DNA from: Catenulispora rubra
GTDB taxonomy: Bacteria; Actinomycetota; Actinomycetes; Streptomycetales; Catenulisporaceae
Assembly (NCBI RefSeq): GCF_015356825.1
Contig: NZ_JAACYW010000002.1
Location: forward strand, 1-64,000
Direction: 5' to 3'
DNA: 64,000 nt
The notes beneath the pieces were generated by a model. The model had not been told where the DNA came from and ran no database searches. It saw nothing but the letters and a program-made list of their open reading frames with translations. The translations under genes were made by a program, and so were the position numbers. This document shows positions 7,867 to 15,878 of the stretch, one piece after another (the first letter of the stretch is position 1; every line of letters starts with the position of its first letter).

Positions 7867-9593
7867 CAGCAGGGCGCTCCGGCTCGCTCGCCAGTGCGGG
7901 GTGCCGGGATGATCCCGGTTCCGGACAGGTGCGTGTGTGCGAAGGCGATGGCTTCCGGCGTGGTGGTGAACACGTGCCCGGCCGTGCGGAGCCCGTCCAG
8001 CGTTCCAAGGGCGTCCAGCGGGCGGTGGTGCTCGGGGCGTACACCGGAGACGAGGACGAGCACGCCGCGCTTGGTGAGCTTGTCGATGGCGTCGGCCAGG
8101 ACGCGGGCGCCGGAGGAATCGATGACGCTGATCCGGGACATCCGCAGGATCACCACCTTGACATCGGCGGTCTCGGTGAGTTCCAGCAGGAAGCGGTGGG
8201 CTGCGGCGAACAGCAGGGGCCCGTCCAGGCGGTAGGCGACGATGTGCTCGCCGAGCAGTGCCTGCTCCTGCTCGTGGTGGTCGGCCGGAGGCAGGTCGGC
8301 GTGCAATGGCACCTGTTCCAACCGGGCGGCCTTGGACACCTTGGTCAGCGCCACGACCGCGGCCACCACCATGCCGACGATGACCGCGTTGACCAGCGTG
8401 GATACCAGGGTGACGGTGGCGGTGAGGGCGAGTATCGCGGTCTCGCCGCGGCTGGCTTTGGCCAGGGCCTTGATGGAGCCGACCTCGACCATGCGGATCG
8501 CGGTGGCGATCAGCACGCCGGCCAGGGCGGCGCGCGGGATGTGGGAGACCAGCGGCGCGGCGGCGAACACGATGACCGCCAGGATCGCGGCGTGTACGAG
8601 GGAGGCCAGCCGGGAGGCCGCGCCGCTGCGGACGTTGACCGCGGTACGGGCGATCGCGCCGGTGGCCGCGACCCCGCCGAACAACGGGGCGGCGATGTTG
8701 GCCAAGCCCTGCCCGAACAGCTCCCGGTTGGAGTCGTGGTGTTCCGAGACGCTCATCGCGTCGGCGGCCGAGGCCGACATCAGCGACTCCAGCGCCGCCA
8801 GTGCGGCGACCGCCAGCGCCGAGGGCAGCAGCGAACCGACGTGTGAGGCCTCGAAGAACGAGGTGGACGGGGCCGACAACCCCGAGGGCAGGTGCCCGAT
8901 GGAGGCTGTCGGCAAGCCGAGCCCCCACACAGCCGTGGTTGCTGCGACCACTGCCAGCAGCGAGAACGGTATCGCCGGCCGCCACCGCGCGCCGAGAAGC
9001 AACACGGCGGCGACCGCCAGCGCGACCCCGATCGACGTCCAGTGCGGGTGCTTGGCGAAGTCGCCGACCGCCTCGGCTGCGACCACCGCCGGGTTGTTGC
9101 CGGTGGGCGTCTTCACCCCGAATGCACCGGGGATCTGCTGCAGCCCGATCACGGCGGCGATGCCGAGGGTGAAGCCTTCGATGACGGGTACTGGAACGTA
9201 GGACATTGCGCGGCCGGCGCGCAGCAACGCGAGCGCCACCAGGATCACCCCTGCCATCAGGCCCACGGTCATGACGCCGTCGATGCCGTAGCTGTGGACG
9301 ATCGGGACCAGCACCACCGTCATCGCGCCGGTGGGGCCGGTGACCTGGAGGTTGGAGCCGCCGAAGACGGCGGCCAGGGCGCCGGCGATCACGGCGGTGA
9401 CCAGCCCGGCCTGGGCTCCGGCGCCGGAGGTGATACCGAATCCGAGCGCCAGCGGCAGCGCCACGATCGCGACGGTCAGGCCGGAGACCAGGTCGCGGCG
9501 CGGCGAGCGGCGCATCGTGCCGAGGGTCTCGGCGTTGGGCAGGACGGCCTTGACGCGGTCAGCGGCAGCGTGGACCAGGGTGTTCGTGCTCAT
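7866..9593 (-). CDS. SulP-family anion transporter with STAS domain
   Basis: A 575-residue membrane transporter for sulfate, bicarbonate or another anion. It has about 12 hydrophobic segments, beginning VSGLTVAIVALPLALGFGIT and including the conserved GPTGAMTVVL. Residues about 460-560 form a cytoplasmic STAS domain (VKVVILRMSRISVIDSSGAR). Start ATG 9593 overlaps the arsR stop (ATGA) and its stop overlaps the next ATG. It is the third gene of the leftward operon small protein - ArsR - SulP - PNPOx-like - DUF3073 - STAS - HPF, and is probably repressed by the ArsR protein. Confidence 0.9.
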   Translation of the reverse strand: MSTNTLVHAAADRVKAVLPNAETLGTMRRSPRRDLVSGLTVAIVALPLALGFGITSGAGAQAGLVTAVIAGALAAVFGGSNLQVTGPTGAMTVVLVPIVHSYGIDGVMTVGLMAGVILVALALLRAGRAMSYVPVPVIEGFTLGIAAVIGLQQIPGAFGVKTPTGNNPAVVAAEAVGDFAKHPHWTSIGVALAVAAVLLLGARWRPAIPFSLLAVVAATTAVWGLGLPTASIGHLPSGLSAPSTSFFEASHVGSLLPSALAVAALAALESLMSASAADAMSVSEHHDSNRELFGQGLANIAAPLFGGVAATGAIARTAVNVRSGAASRLASLVHAAILAVIVFAAAPLVSHIPRAALAGVLIATAIRMVEVGSIKALAKASRGETAILALTATVTLVSTLVNAVIVGMVVAAVVALTKVSKAARLEQVPLHADLPPADHHEQEQALLGEHIVAYRLDGPLLFAAAHRFLLELTETADVKVVILRMSRISVIDSSGARVLADAIDKLTKRGVLVLVSGVRPEHHRPLDALGTLDGLRTAGHVFTTTPEAIAFAHTHLSGTGIIPAPRTGERAGAPC

Positions 9594-9949
9594 GTGGCGG
9601 GGCTCGCCGTCGCGTCGGCTTCGCGCAGTTCGGCCAGCAAGTCCTGCTGTCCGGTGATCAGCTCGGTGAGGATCCGGCGGGCGGCCCGCATCAGCTCGGC
9701 CACATCGGGGCCGGCCAGGGAGTAGACGACGGTGTCGCTTTCGCGTACCGCGGTGACGATGCCGGAGCGGCGCAGCACCGAAAGCTGCTGGGACAGGTTG
9801 GAGCGCTCGACCTCGATCTCGGCCAGCAGGTCGCGGACCGGCATCGGGCCGTCCTGCAGCAGCTCCAGGACTCGGATCCGGACCGGGTGTCCGAGCATCC
9901 GGAAGAACTCCGCCTTGGCCTGGTAGAGCGGAACTGGCACGCTTCTCAC
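9590..9949 (-). CDS. ArsR/SmtB-family repressor 1
   Basis: A 119-residue winged-helix regulator: KAEFFRMLGHPVRIRVLELL, recognition region EVERSNLSQQLSVLRRSGIV and wing VRESDTVVYSLAG. The typical CVC metal motif of ArsR is absent, so it may sense something other than metal ions. Start GTG 9949 overlaps the stop of the small helical protein; its own stop overlaps the SulP ATG. It is closely similar to the regulator at 21618-21956 in front of the hydrogenase-like operon, so the two may share operators of the TTGAAG-N4-CTTCAA type. Confidence 0.88.
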   Translation of the reverse strand: MRSVPVPLYQAKAEFFRMLGHPVRIRVLELLQDGPMPVRDLLAEIEVERSNLSQQLSVLRRSGIVTAVRESDTVVYSLAGPDVAELMRAARRILTELITGQQDLLAELREADATASPAT

Positions 9950-10170
9950 CGTCCTGTCCCATCGCGCTCGACACGCGGGACCGCGATTTTGGCGGACCGC
10001 GCCTGGCCGTATGCCTCTTCCAACTCGTCCAACGCCGCGGCGATGCCCGGCATATCGGCGGTGACGGCGGCCTCGGCCAGCTGCGTCCGGGCCTTTGCCA
10101 CTCGGGCCAGCACCGCTTCGGCGATCTCGTCGGTCCGCGCCACGTTCACGCCGTCGTCATTGTTTGCCAC
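9946..10170 (-). CDS. Small helical protein paired with ArsR 1
   Basis: A 74-residue helical protein without a recognised domain. Its core VAKARTQLAEAAVTADMPGI has the same A-x-x-A/D-hydrophobic pattern as the other ArsR-linked small proteins in this window. The start is GTG behind GGAAG. It overlaps the downstream arsR by 4 nt, so the pair is translationally coupled. Operator copy B lies about 130 nt upstream. Function unknown. Confidence 0.65.
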   Translation of the reverse strand: MANNDDGVNVARTDEIAEAVLARVAKARTQLAEAAVTADMPGIAAALDELEEAYGQARSAKIAVPRVERDGTGR

Positions 10171-10297
10171 ACGTGTTCTTCCAGTCGTCTACAGTGAGCG
10201 CCGGCCGTACCCCCGACAGGTGCGGCCGACCGCAGGACACCGGCACCAGACACCCTCAAACAGCCGTCGGGAGGTGAACCCGGTGTCCGCACCCGAC

Positions 10298-10328
10298 ATC
10301 ATTGCGCTAATTGAAGGAATCATCAATT
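10298..10328 (-). promoter_or_regulatory. ArsR-type operator/promoter, copy B
   Basis: An imperfect palindrome AATTGA...TCAATT lies at 10309-10328. On the minus strand TTGATG is the -35, exactly 17 nt separate it from -10 AATGAT (10303-10298), and transcription would run into the small-protein/arsR/sulP operon starting at 10170. It has the same spacing as copies A, C and D. Confidence 0.6.
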
Positions 10329-10358
10329 GGCGATGTGCTCCCGGGGAAGATCGCGCAG

Positions 10359-10635
10359 GTGAACGAGCCTTTGCCGCCGTGCCCCGAATGCTCCGGTCCC
10401 ACGCCTATGAGATGGGCGTCCTGCTGGTCTGCCCAGAGTGCGGCCACGAATGGGAAGCGTCGGGTTCCGATCAGGCGAAGGCGCTCAAGGTCAAGGGACA
10501 CCCCGCGGGATCAAGGCGGGGACGAAGGTCAGCAACATCCGTCTGGTGGCCGGGGTGGACGGCCATGACATCGACTGCAGGATCGATGGGTTCGGTGCGA
10601 TGCAGCTGAAGTCCAGCGTGGTCCGTAAAGCCTGA
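10359..10635 (+). pseudogene. phnA: phnA/yjdM-like zinc-ribbon gene, broken
   Basis: Three frames together spell a PhnA (YjdM) protein. Frame one gives VNEPLPPCPECSGPTP from GTG 10359. After a 1-nt loss, the next frame reads [20 protein letters not shown]. After a further shift at about 10495, the third reads [20 protein letters not shown] and [17 protein letters not shown]. About 18-20 codons that normally separate two K-V-K blocks are missing, consistent with deletion between the short repeats. Both CPEC pairs of the zinc ribbon are still readable. Not functional as it stands. Confidence 0.75.
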
Positions 10636-10703
10636 CCGCAGTCGCTGTCTCGGCGGCCGATCGGGGCTGCGGAGTGCCGCGGCTCCGTTCGGCCGGACGT
10701 GGG

Positions 10704-11294
10704 TCAGACGTCGCCGGCGATCATGGCATGCAGGTGCTGGTCGTGCCATCCGTCTTCGTGCTGCAGCGCGCTGCGCATGGTGCCTTCGAGCGCGAATCCG
10801 ACCTTGGCCGCCACTTGGCACGATGCCGGGTTGGCCACGGAGTGGCACAGCCGCAGCCGGTGCAGGCCCAGATCATCCAGGGCCCACCGGCTGATGCGCT
10901 TGGCGGCCTCGACCGCGACGCCGCGGCCGCGTGCGGCGGGCAGCAGCCAGTAGAGGATCTCGGCGTCGCCGGCTTCCAGGTCGATGTCGGACCAGCCGAT
11001 CAGGCCGGTGGCGGCGCCGCCGTTCCGGGCTGCGATCGCCCAGATCGCGGCCGTCTCGGCTCGCCACCGCCGGCCCATGCGCTCGATGCGGGCGAGCGCA
11101 GCCTCCCGGGTCGGGACCGACAGCAGGTTCCACCGGCGGATGCCGGGGTCCTGGCCGGCCTCGACGAGAGTGTCTGCATCCGATGTGCGCCACGGCCGCA
11201 ACTCCAGCCCGCCGGCCAAGGGCAGGACCGGCTGCGTGCTGTGGGACATGCGGCCGGCGGGAACGACGGCGGGGACGGTTGAGCTGATCGTCAT
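10704..11294 (-). CDS. GNAT acetyltransferase, RimJ/RimL type
   Basis: A protein of about 196 residues with the GNAT fold. It opens LELRPWRTSDADTLVEAGQD, has the beta-4/beta-5 region AEILYWLLPAARGRGVAVEA (the acetyl-CoA pyrophosphate loop is RGRGVA) and the motif NPASCQVAAKVGFALEGTMR, typical of enzymes acetylating protein N-termini or small amines. Start ATG 11294. It is monocistronic and convergent with the phnA remnant. Substrate unknown. Confidence 0.85.
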   Translation of the reverse strand: MTISSTVPAVVPAGRMSHSTQPVLPLAGGLELRPWRTSDADTLVEAGQDPGIRRWNLLSVPTREAALARIERMGRRWRAETAAIWAIAARNGGAATGLIGWSDIDLEAGDAEILYWLLPAARGRGVAVEAAKRISRWALDDLGLHRLRLCHSVANPASCQVAAKVGFALEGTMRSALQHEDGWHDQHLHAMIAGDV

Positions 11295-11422
11295 CGCGAC
11301 ATCGTGCCATGGCCGTCGCGCCGATCCGAAGCGGATGTCCCGTGCCGTTTGGAGGTCGCGCGTTCGGCTTCGGTGACAGCGTGTGGTTACGGGGATACGC
11401 TCAGAACTGGAGAGGTCGGCGC

Positions 11423-11722
11423 GTGATGACCAGGGAGTACCTGCGCGGCGAGGTACTGCTCCTGCTGGATCGGATGCAGGACGCAGCGCCCGGTTTCGGG
11501 GGTGCCCGTACGGTCGCGGCGCTGCGTCGGGACGCCGAGACCGTCCCCGTCGGTTCGCTGGCGCCGGTTCTCCGACGTGCCCTTGAAGCCACGGAGTCGT
11601 GGTGCTGGGAGGCGCTGGCCGCCGACGACGCCGCGGGTTTTCGGTGCAGGTGCCAGGTGGCGGCGGGCCTGTACGACTTCGGCGTCTGCTCCGGCCTGCT
11701 CGCAGACAAGGACACCGACTGA
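11423..11722 (+). CDS. Hypothetical small protein upstream of acs
   Basis: A protein of about 99 residues beginning VMTREYLRGEVLLLLDRMQD (GTG 11423 or ATG 11426) behind GGAGAGG. It is rich in Ala and Arg, predicted helical, with four cysteines in the C-terminal half (WCWEALAAD, CRCQVAAG, FGVCSG). I do not recognise the family. It lies 34 nt before the acetyl-CoA synthetase gene and probably shares its transcript. Confidence 0.5.
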   Translation: MMTREYLRGEVLLLLDRMQDAAPGFGGARTVAALRRDAETVPVGSLAPVLRRALEATESWCWEALAADDAAGFRCRCQVAAGLYDFGVCSGLLADKDTD

Positions 11723-11756
11723 TTTCCCGCCATGACACCGGAAAAGGAGCCAAGCG

Positions 11757-13871
11757 ATGACCGCGCAGTTCGAAGAACAACCGTCCGAGGCGCAGATCGC
11801 GGTGCACTGGCGGGAAGAGGGCTACGTCTACCCGCCCGCGTCGTTCATCGCCCAGGCCAACGGCACCGACGCCGGGCTGTTTGAACGGTTCAGCCTGGAG
11901 AATTTCCCCGAGTGCTTCAAGGAGTACGCAGACCTGCTGGACTGGGACACCTACTGGCACACGACTCTCGACACCTCCAACCCGCCGTTCTGGAGGTGGT
12001 TCGTGGGCGGGAGGCTGAACGCCTGCTACAACTGCGTCGACCGGCACCTGCGGGACCGGGCGAACCAGGCGGCGCTGATCTGGGTGCCGGAGCCGGAGTC
12101 CGAGGCGACCGTCGCGATCACGTATCGGGAGCTGTGGCGGCGGGTTAACGAGTTCGCCGCGCTGCTGCGCGACTACTGCGGTCTGCGCGCGGGCGACCGG
12201 GTCACCTTTCACCTGCCGATGGTTCCGGAGCTGCCGGTGGCGATGCTGGCCTGCGCGCGGCTCGGCATCATCCACTCCGAGGTGTTCGGCGGGTTCTCCG
12301 GCACCGCCTGCGGCGGCCGGATCGCCGACTCGGGCAGCAAGGTCCTGATCACGATCGACAGCTACTACCGCAACGGCGAGCTGATCGACCACAAGGCGAA
12401 GGCCGACGAGGCGATCGAGGAGGCCCGGAAGGAAGGCGTAGAGGTCGAGAAGGTCCTGGTCTTCCGGCGCAACCCCGGCCAGTACTGCTCGCTGACCCCG
12501 ATGCGGCTCGGCCGGGATGCCTTCGTGGACGAGGTCCTGCTGGACTACAAGGACGCTGTCGTGGAGCCGGTGTCGATGCCGGCCGAGGCGCCACTGTTCC
12601 TGATGTACACCTCCGGCACCACCGGCAAGCCGAAGGGCTGCCAACACTCCACCGGCGGCTACCTGGCCTACGTGGCCGGAACGTCGAAGTACTACCAGGA
12701 CATCCACCCCGGCGACACGTACTGGTGCTTCGCCGACATCGGCTGGATCACCGGGCACTCTTACATCGTCTACGGCCCCCTGGCGCTGGGGACGACGTCG
12801 GTGATGTACGAGGGCGCGCCGACGTTCCCGGACCCGGGGCGGCCGTGGCGCATCGCCGAGCGTCTGGGCGTCACCACCTTCCACACCGCGCCGACCACCA
12901 TCAGGATGTTGCGTAAGCTCGGCCCGGAGGAGCCGGCCAAGTACGCCTACCGGTTCAAGCACATGACCACCGTCGGCGAGCCGATCGAGCCGGACGTCTG
13001 GCGCTGGTACCACGATGTGGTCGGCAAGGGTGAGGCGGTGATCGTCGACACCTGGTGGCAGACCGAGAACGGCGGTTTCCTCGGCTCGACGATGCCGGCC
13101 TTGCAGCCGATGAAGCCGGGCAGTTGCGGCCCCGGCGTGCTGGGCATCCACCCGGTGATCTACGACGAGAACGCCGAGGAGGTTCCGGCCGGTTCCGGCA
13201 AGGCCGGCAACATCTGCATCCGCAACCCTTGGCCCGGCATCTTCCAGACCATCTGGGGCCAGCCGGAGCGGTTCGTGCAGACCTACTACGCCAAGTACAA
13301 CCGCGACCCGAAGAGCACCGATTGGCGCGACTGGCCGTATCTGGCCGGGGACGGCGCGGTCCAGGCCGCCGACGGCTACTTCCGCATCCTCGGCCGGGTC
13401 GACGACGTCATCAACGTCGCCGGCCACCGGCTGGGCACCAAGGAACTGGAGTCGGCCAGCATCACGGTCGACGAGATCGCCGAGGCCGCAGCGGTACCGG
13501 TGGTCGACGACCTGCGCGGCCGTGCGGTGGAGATGTACGTCGCGCTCAAGCCCGGGATCACAGCGAGCCCGGAGATCGAGGCCAAGGTCTCGGCGGCGAT
13601 CGAGCGCGAGATCGGGAAGATCGCCCGGCCCAAGGCGGTGTGGATCGTCCCGGACATGCCCAAGACCCGGTCCGGCAAGATCATGCGCCGGGTCATCGCC
13701 GGGATCTCCAACTTCACCGCGGTGGGGGACACCACCACGCTGGCCAACCCGGAGATCGTCGAGGACATCCGCAAGCAGGTGCAGGCCGCCAAGTATGCCC
13801 GCGGCACAGTGCCGGCCGAGCTCACACCAGAACAGATCGCCGAGATCCAGGCCTTCGGCAGCGTCGAGTAG
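11757..13871 (+). CDS. acs: Acetyl-CoA synthetase (AMP-forming)
   Basis: A 704-residue adenylate-forming enzyme converting acetate, ATP and CoA to acetyl-CoA. Visible motifs are the phosphate loop YTSGTTGKPKG, the acetate-pocket region DTWWQTENGG, the hinge-region GRVDDVINVAGHRLGTKELE and the C-terminal catalytic Lys in KTRSGKIMRR, the usual target of reversible acetylation. The length is slightly above the typical 650. AAAGGAG precedes the ATG by about 8 nt. Next to a respiratory-type complex and ArsR operons, it may feed acetate during energy limitation; that link is inference. Confidence 0.93.
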   Translation: MTAQFEEQPSEAQIAVHWREEGYVYPPASFIAQANGTDAGLFERFSLENFPECFKEYADLLDWDTYWHTTLDTSNPPFWRWFVGGRLNACYNCVDRHLRDRANQAALIWVPEPESEATVAITYRELWRRVNEFAALLRDYCGLRAGDRVTFHLPMVPELPVAMLACARLGIIHSEVFGGFSGTACGGRIADSGSKVLITIDSYYRNGELIDHKAKADEAIEEARKEGVEVEKVLVFRRNPGQYCSLTPMRLGRDAFVDEVLLDYKDAVVEPVSMPAEAPLFLMYTSGTTGKPKGCQHSTGGYLAYVAGTSKYYQDIHPGDTYWCFADIGWITGHSYIVYGPLALGTTSVMYEGAPTFPDPGRPWRIAERLGVTTFHTAPTTIRMLRKLGPEEPAKYAYRFKHMTTVGEPIEPDVWRWYHDVVGKGEAVIVDTWWQTENGGFLGSTMPALQPMKPGSCGPGVLGIHPVIYDENAEEVPAGSGKAGNICIRNPWPGIFQTIWGQPERFVQTYYAKYNRDPKSTDWRDWPYLAGDGAVQAADGYFRILGRVDDVINVAGHRLGTKELESASITVDEIAEAAAVPVVDDLRGRAVEMYVALKPGITASPEIEAKVSAAIEREIGKIARPKAVWIVPDMPKTRSGKIMRRVIAGISNFTAVGDTTTLANPEIVEDIRKQVQAAKYARGTVPAELTPEQIAEIQAFGSVE

Positions 13872-14029
13872 CCGGCGGCGGGCCGCGCGGACCGTGCTCG
13901 CGTGACGCCGGTGTGCAGCACGACCTGGGGCTGGCCGGGTGACCGTCGAGTTGCGCGCGCTCCGCGGCGGTGTTTGCTGGGATCGGGGGACGTCCAGACC
14001 GTGCAGGCATGCCGTGCCGAGGAGGACCC

Positions 14030-14341
14030 ATGAAATTCATGCAGATCATCGATTTCGAGACCGAGCGCATGGACGAGATGACAGAGCTCATGCGCCAGTT
14101 CGAGGCGGCCTCCCGCGCCTCCGGCCGCGCGGAGCATCCGACCTATCGCACTGTGCTCCGCGACCGCGCCAATCCGGACCGCTACGTGGTGGTCGTCGAG
14201 TTCGATTCGTATGAGGAGGCCATGGCCAACAGCAGTCACCCGGACACCACCGCGTTCTCGCAGAAGATGGCCGGGTTGGTGAGCCGTCCGCCGGTGTTCA
14301 CCGACTGCGACATCCTCGAGCAGAGCGAGATCAAGTGGTAG
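14030..14341 (+). CDS. Small dimeric alpha/beta-barrel-like protein
   Basis: A 103-residue protein. MKFMQIIDFETERMDEMTEL and RYVVVVEFDSYEEAMANSSH followed by TTAFSQKMAGLV have the pattern of the ABM/dimeric ferredoxin-like barrel superfamily (quinol monooxygenase-like or stress-responsive). No catalytic residues can be assigned. The ATG follows GGAGGA. It lies between acs and the convergent hydrogenase-like operon. Confidence 0.6.
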   Translation: MKFMQIIDFETERMDEMTELMRQFEAASRASGRAEHPTYRTVLRDRANPDRYVVVVEFDSYEEAMANSSHPDTTAFSQKMAGLVSRPPVFTDCDILEQSEIKW

Positions 14342-14375
14342 CCGGCCGGGTCCGTCGCACATCCACGGCTGGTCC

Positions 14376-15878
14376 TCACAAGTCGTTGCCCGCGTAGGAC
14401 TGGTTGAAGCTCTTGTTGACCAGGGGGAAGTCCGGGACGATCGCGCCACGCAGAGCCACCGGCAGCGCGGGCCAGTTGAAAAACGACGGATCGACGATCT
14501 TCACGCGGTCCAGGGTTCCAGCCGGCGTGAGTTCGGCGCGGTGGACGATGGTGCCGCGCCAGCCCTCTGCGATGCCGACCCCTGATCGGACGCCGTGGCC
14601 GGACCCAAGGTCAGCGGGCCCGGCCGCGACGTGTCGGCCAGCCTTGCCGAGTTGCCCGGTCAGGGTCTTGATGTGGTCGGTGGAGCGCTGGTACTCCTCG
14701 GCGCGGACCGCGAAGCGTGCCATCACATCTCCGGTCTCGGCCGATACCGCGGGCGGTGGCGGTGTCGGGTCGCCGCCCGGGTGGTCGCGGCGGGCGTCGG
14801 TGTCCAGACCGGAGGCGCGCGCGACGTAGCCCAGGGTTCCCAGGTCCCGGGCTTGTTCCCGGGTGAGTACAGCAGTACCGGTGAACCGGTCGCGCACGAC
14901 GGTGTGTCCCAGGGCCAGTTCGACCGTTTCGGCGACGTCCGCGGCCAGCGTGGCAAGCCGGTCCGGGTCCGGTAGCGAACGGACCTGGGCGCCGCCGATG
15001 ACCACGCCTCCACGGAGCAGCCGGTGCCCGGTGACTTCGGCGTTGATCCGCAGCAGTTGTTCGCGGACCCGGCCCGCGTGTTGGTTCAGGATGCCGTGGC
15101 CGACGTCGTTGCACAGCGCCCCGATGTCGCCGATGTGGTTGTACAGGCGCTCGAGTTCCAGCAGGATCGCGCGGACGGTGTGTGCTTCGGGCGGGATGTC
15201 GATGCCCAGGGCGTCCTCGACGGCGCGGGCGTAGGCAAGGCCGTGTCCGACTGCGGTGTCGCCGCTGATCTTCTCCGCGAGCGTCAGCTTGTTCTCCGGT
15301 TGGTTTCCTTCGAAGAGTTTCTCGATGCCTTTGTGGACGAACCACAGCCTGGCCTTCAGTTTCAGGATCGTCTCCCCGACCACGGAGAAGCGGAAGTGGC
15401 CGGGTTCGATGAGCCCGGCGTGCACGGGTCCGACGGGGATCTCGTAAACCCCGGGTCCCTGCACTTCCAGGAACGGGTAGAGCCCCAGGGTCTCGCCGAA
15501 CTCGGGGGCGGGACCGGCGTCGCGGCGCATCGGGTGCCAGCCTGTGGGCCAGCCGAAGTGCCGGACCAGGCGGCGCGGCAGTGGGTGACCGAGGCTGCGG
15601 ATGCCGAACAGGTCGTGCATCTCGCGTTCGAACCGTCCGGCCGGGAAGGACACCGAGGCCAGGCTCGGTACCTGGGGTCGTGGTCCCTCCAGCCGCAGAC
15701 GCAGTTCGAAGCGTGAGTCGCCGGGGCCGAGGAACAGGTAGACCACGCGCATCGCGTCCCGGCCGGCGGTCCCGCCGAGGTCGTGGTGCGCGGCGACCAG
15801 GGCCAGGCGGTGGTCGGCGTTCAACAGGCCGCGGGCTACAGGTAGCAGGTCGCCGGGTCCGACGTCGATGATCTTCAT
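14376..15878 (-). CDS. hyfG: HycE/HyfG-like large subunit lacking NiFe cysteines
   Basis: A 500-residue fusion of a NuoC-like domain (FEREMHDLFGIRSLGHPLP, about 82-101) and a NuoD/hydrogenase-large-subunit domain. In E. coli HycE the first nickel motif reads RVCGICGFAH; here residues 203-211 read KISGDTAVGH, with Ser and Thr replacing both Cys. The second motif DPCxxC is DPSFFN (about 463-468), again without Cys. The fold is kept but a NiFe centre cannot form. The subunit therefore belongs to an energy-converting-hydrogenase-related (Ehr-like) complex. It is the last gene of the operon and its start overlaps hyfF by 4 nt. Confidence 0.88.
   Translation of the reverse strand: MKIIDVGPGDLLPVARGLLNADHRLALVAAHHDLGGTAGRDAMRVVYLFLGPGDSRFELRLRLEGPRPQVPSLASVSFPAGRFEREMHDLFGIRSLGHPLPRRLVRHFGWPTGWHPMRRDAGPAPEFGETLGLYPFLEVQGPGVYEIPVGPVHAGLIEPGHFRFSVVGETILKLKARLWFVHKGIEKLFEGNQPENKLTLAEKISGDTAVGHGLAYARAVEDALGIDIPPEAHTVRAILLELERLYNHIGDIGALCNDVGHGILNQHAGRVREQLLRINAEVTGHRLLRGGVVIGGAQVRSLPDPDRLATLAADVAETVELALGHTVVRDRFTGTAVLTREQARDLGTLGYVARASGLDTDARRDHPGGDPTPPPPAVSAETGDVMARFAVRAEEYQRSTDHIKTLTGQLGKAGRHVAAGPADLGSGHGVRSGVGIAEGWRGTIVHRAELTPAGTLDRVKIVDPSFFNWPALPVALRGAIVPDFPLVNKSFNQSYAGNDL

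Noticed and set aside
9974-13427. A 907-codon minus-strand frame covering acs and the GNAT gene
   Set aside because: The stretch over acs is an antisense shadow; only the part encoding the GNAT protein (10704-11294) is real.
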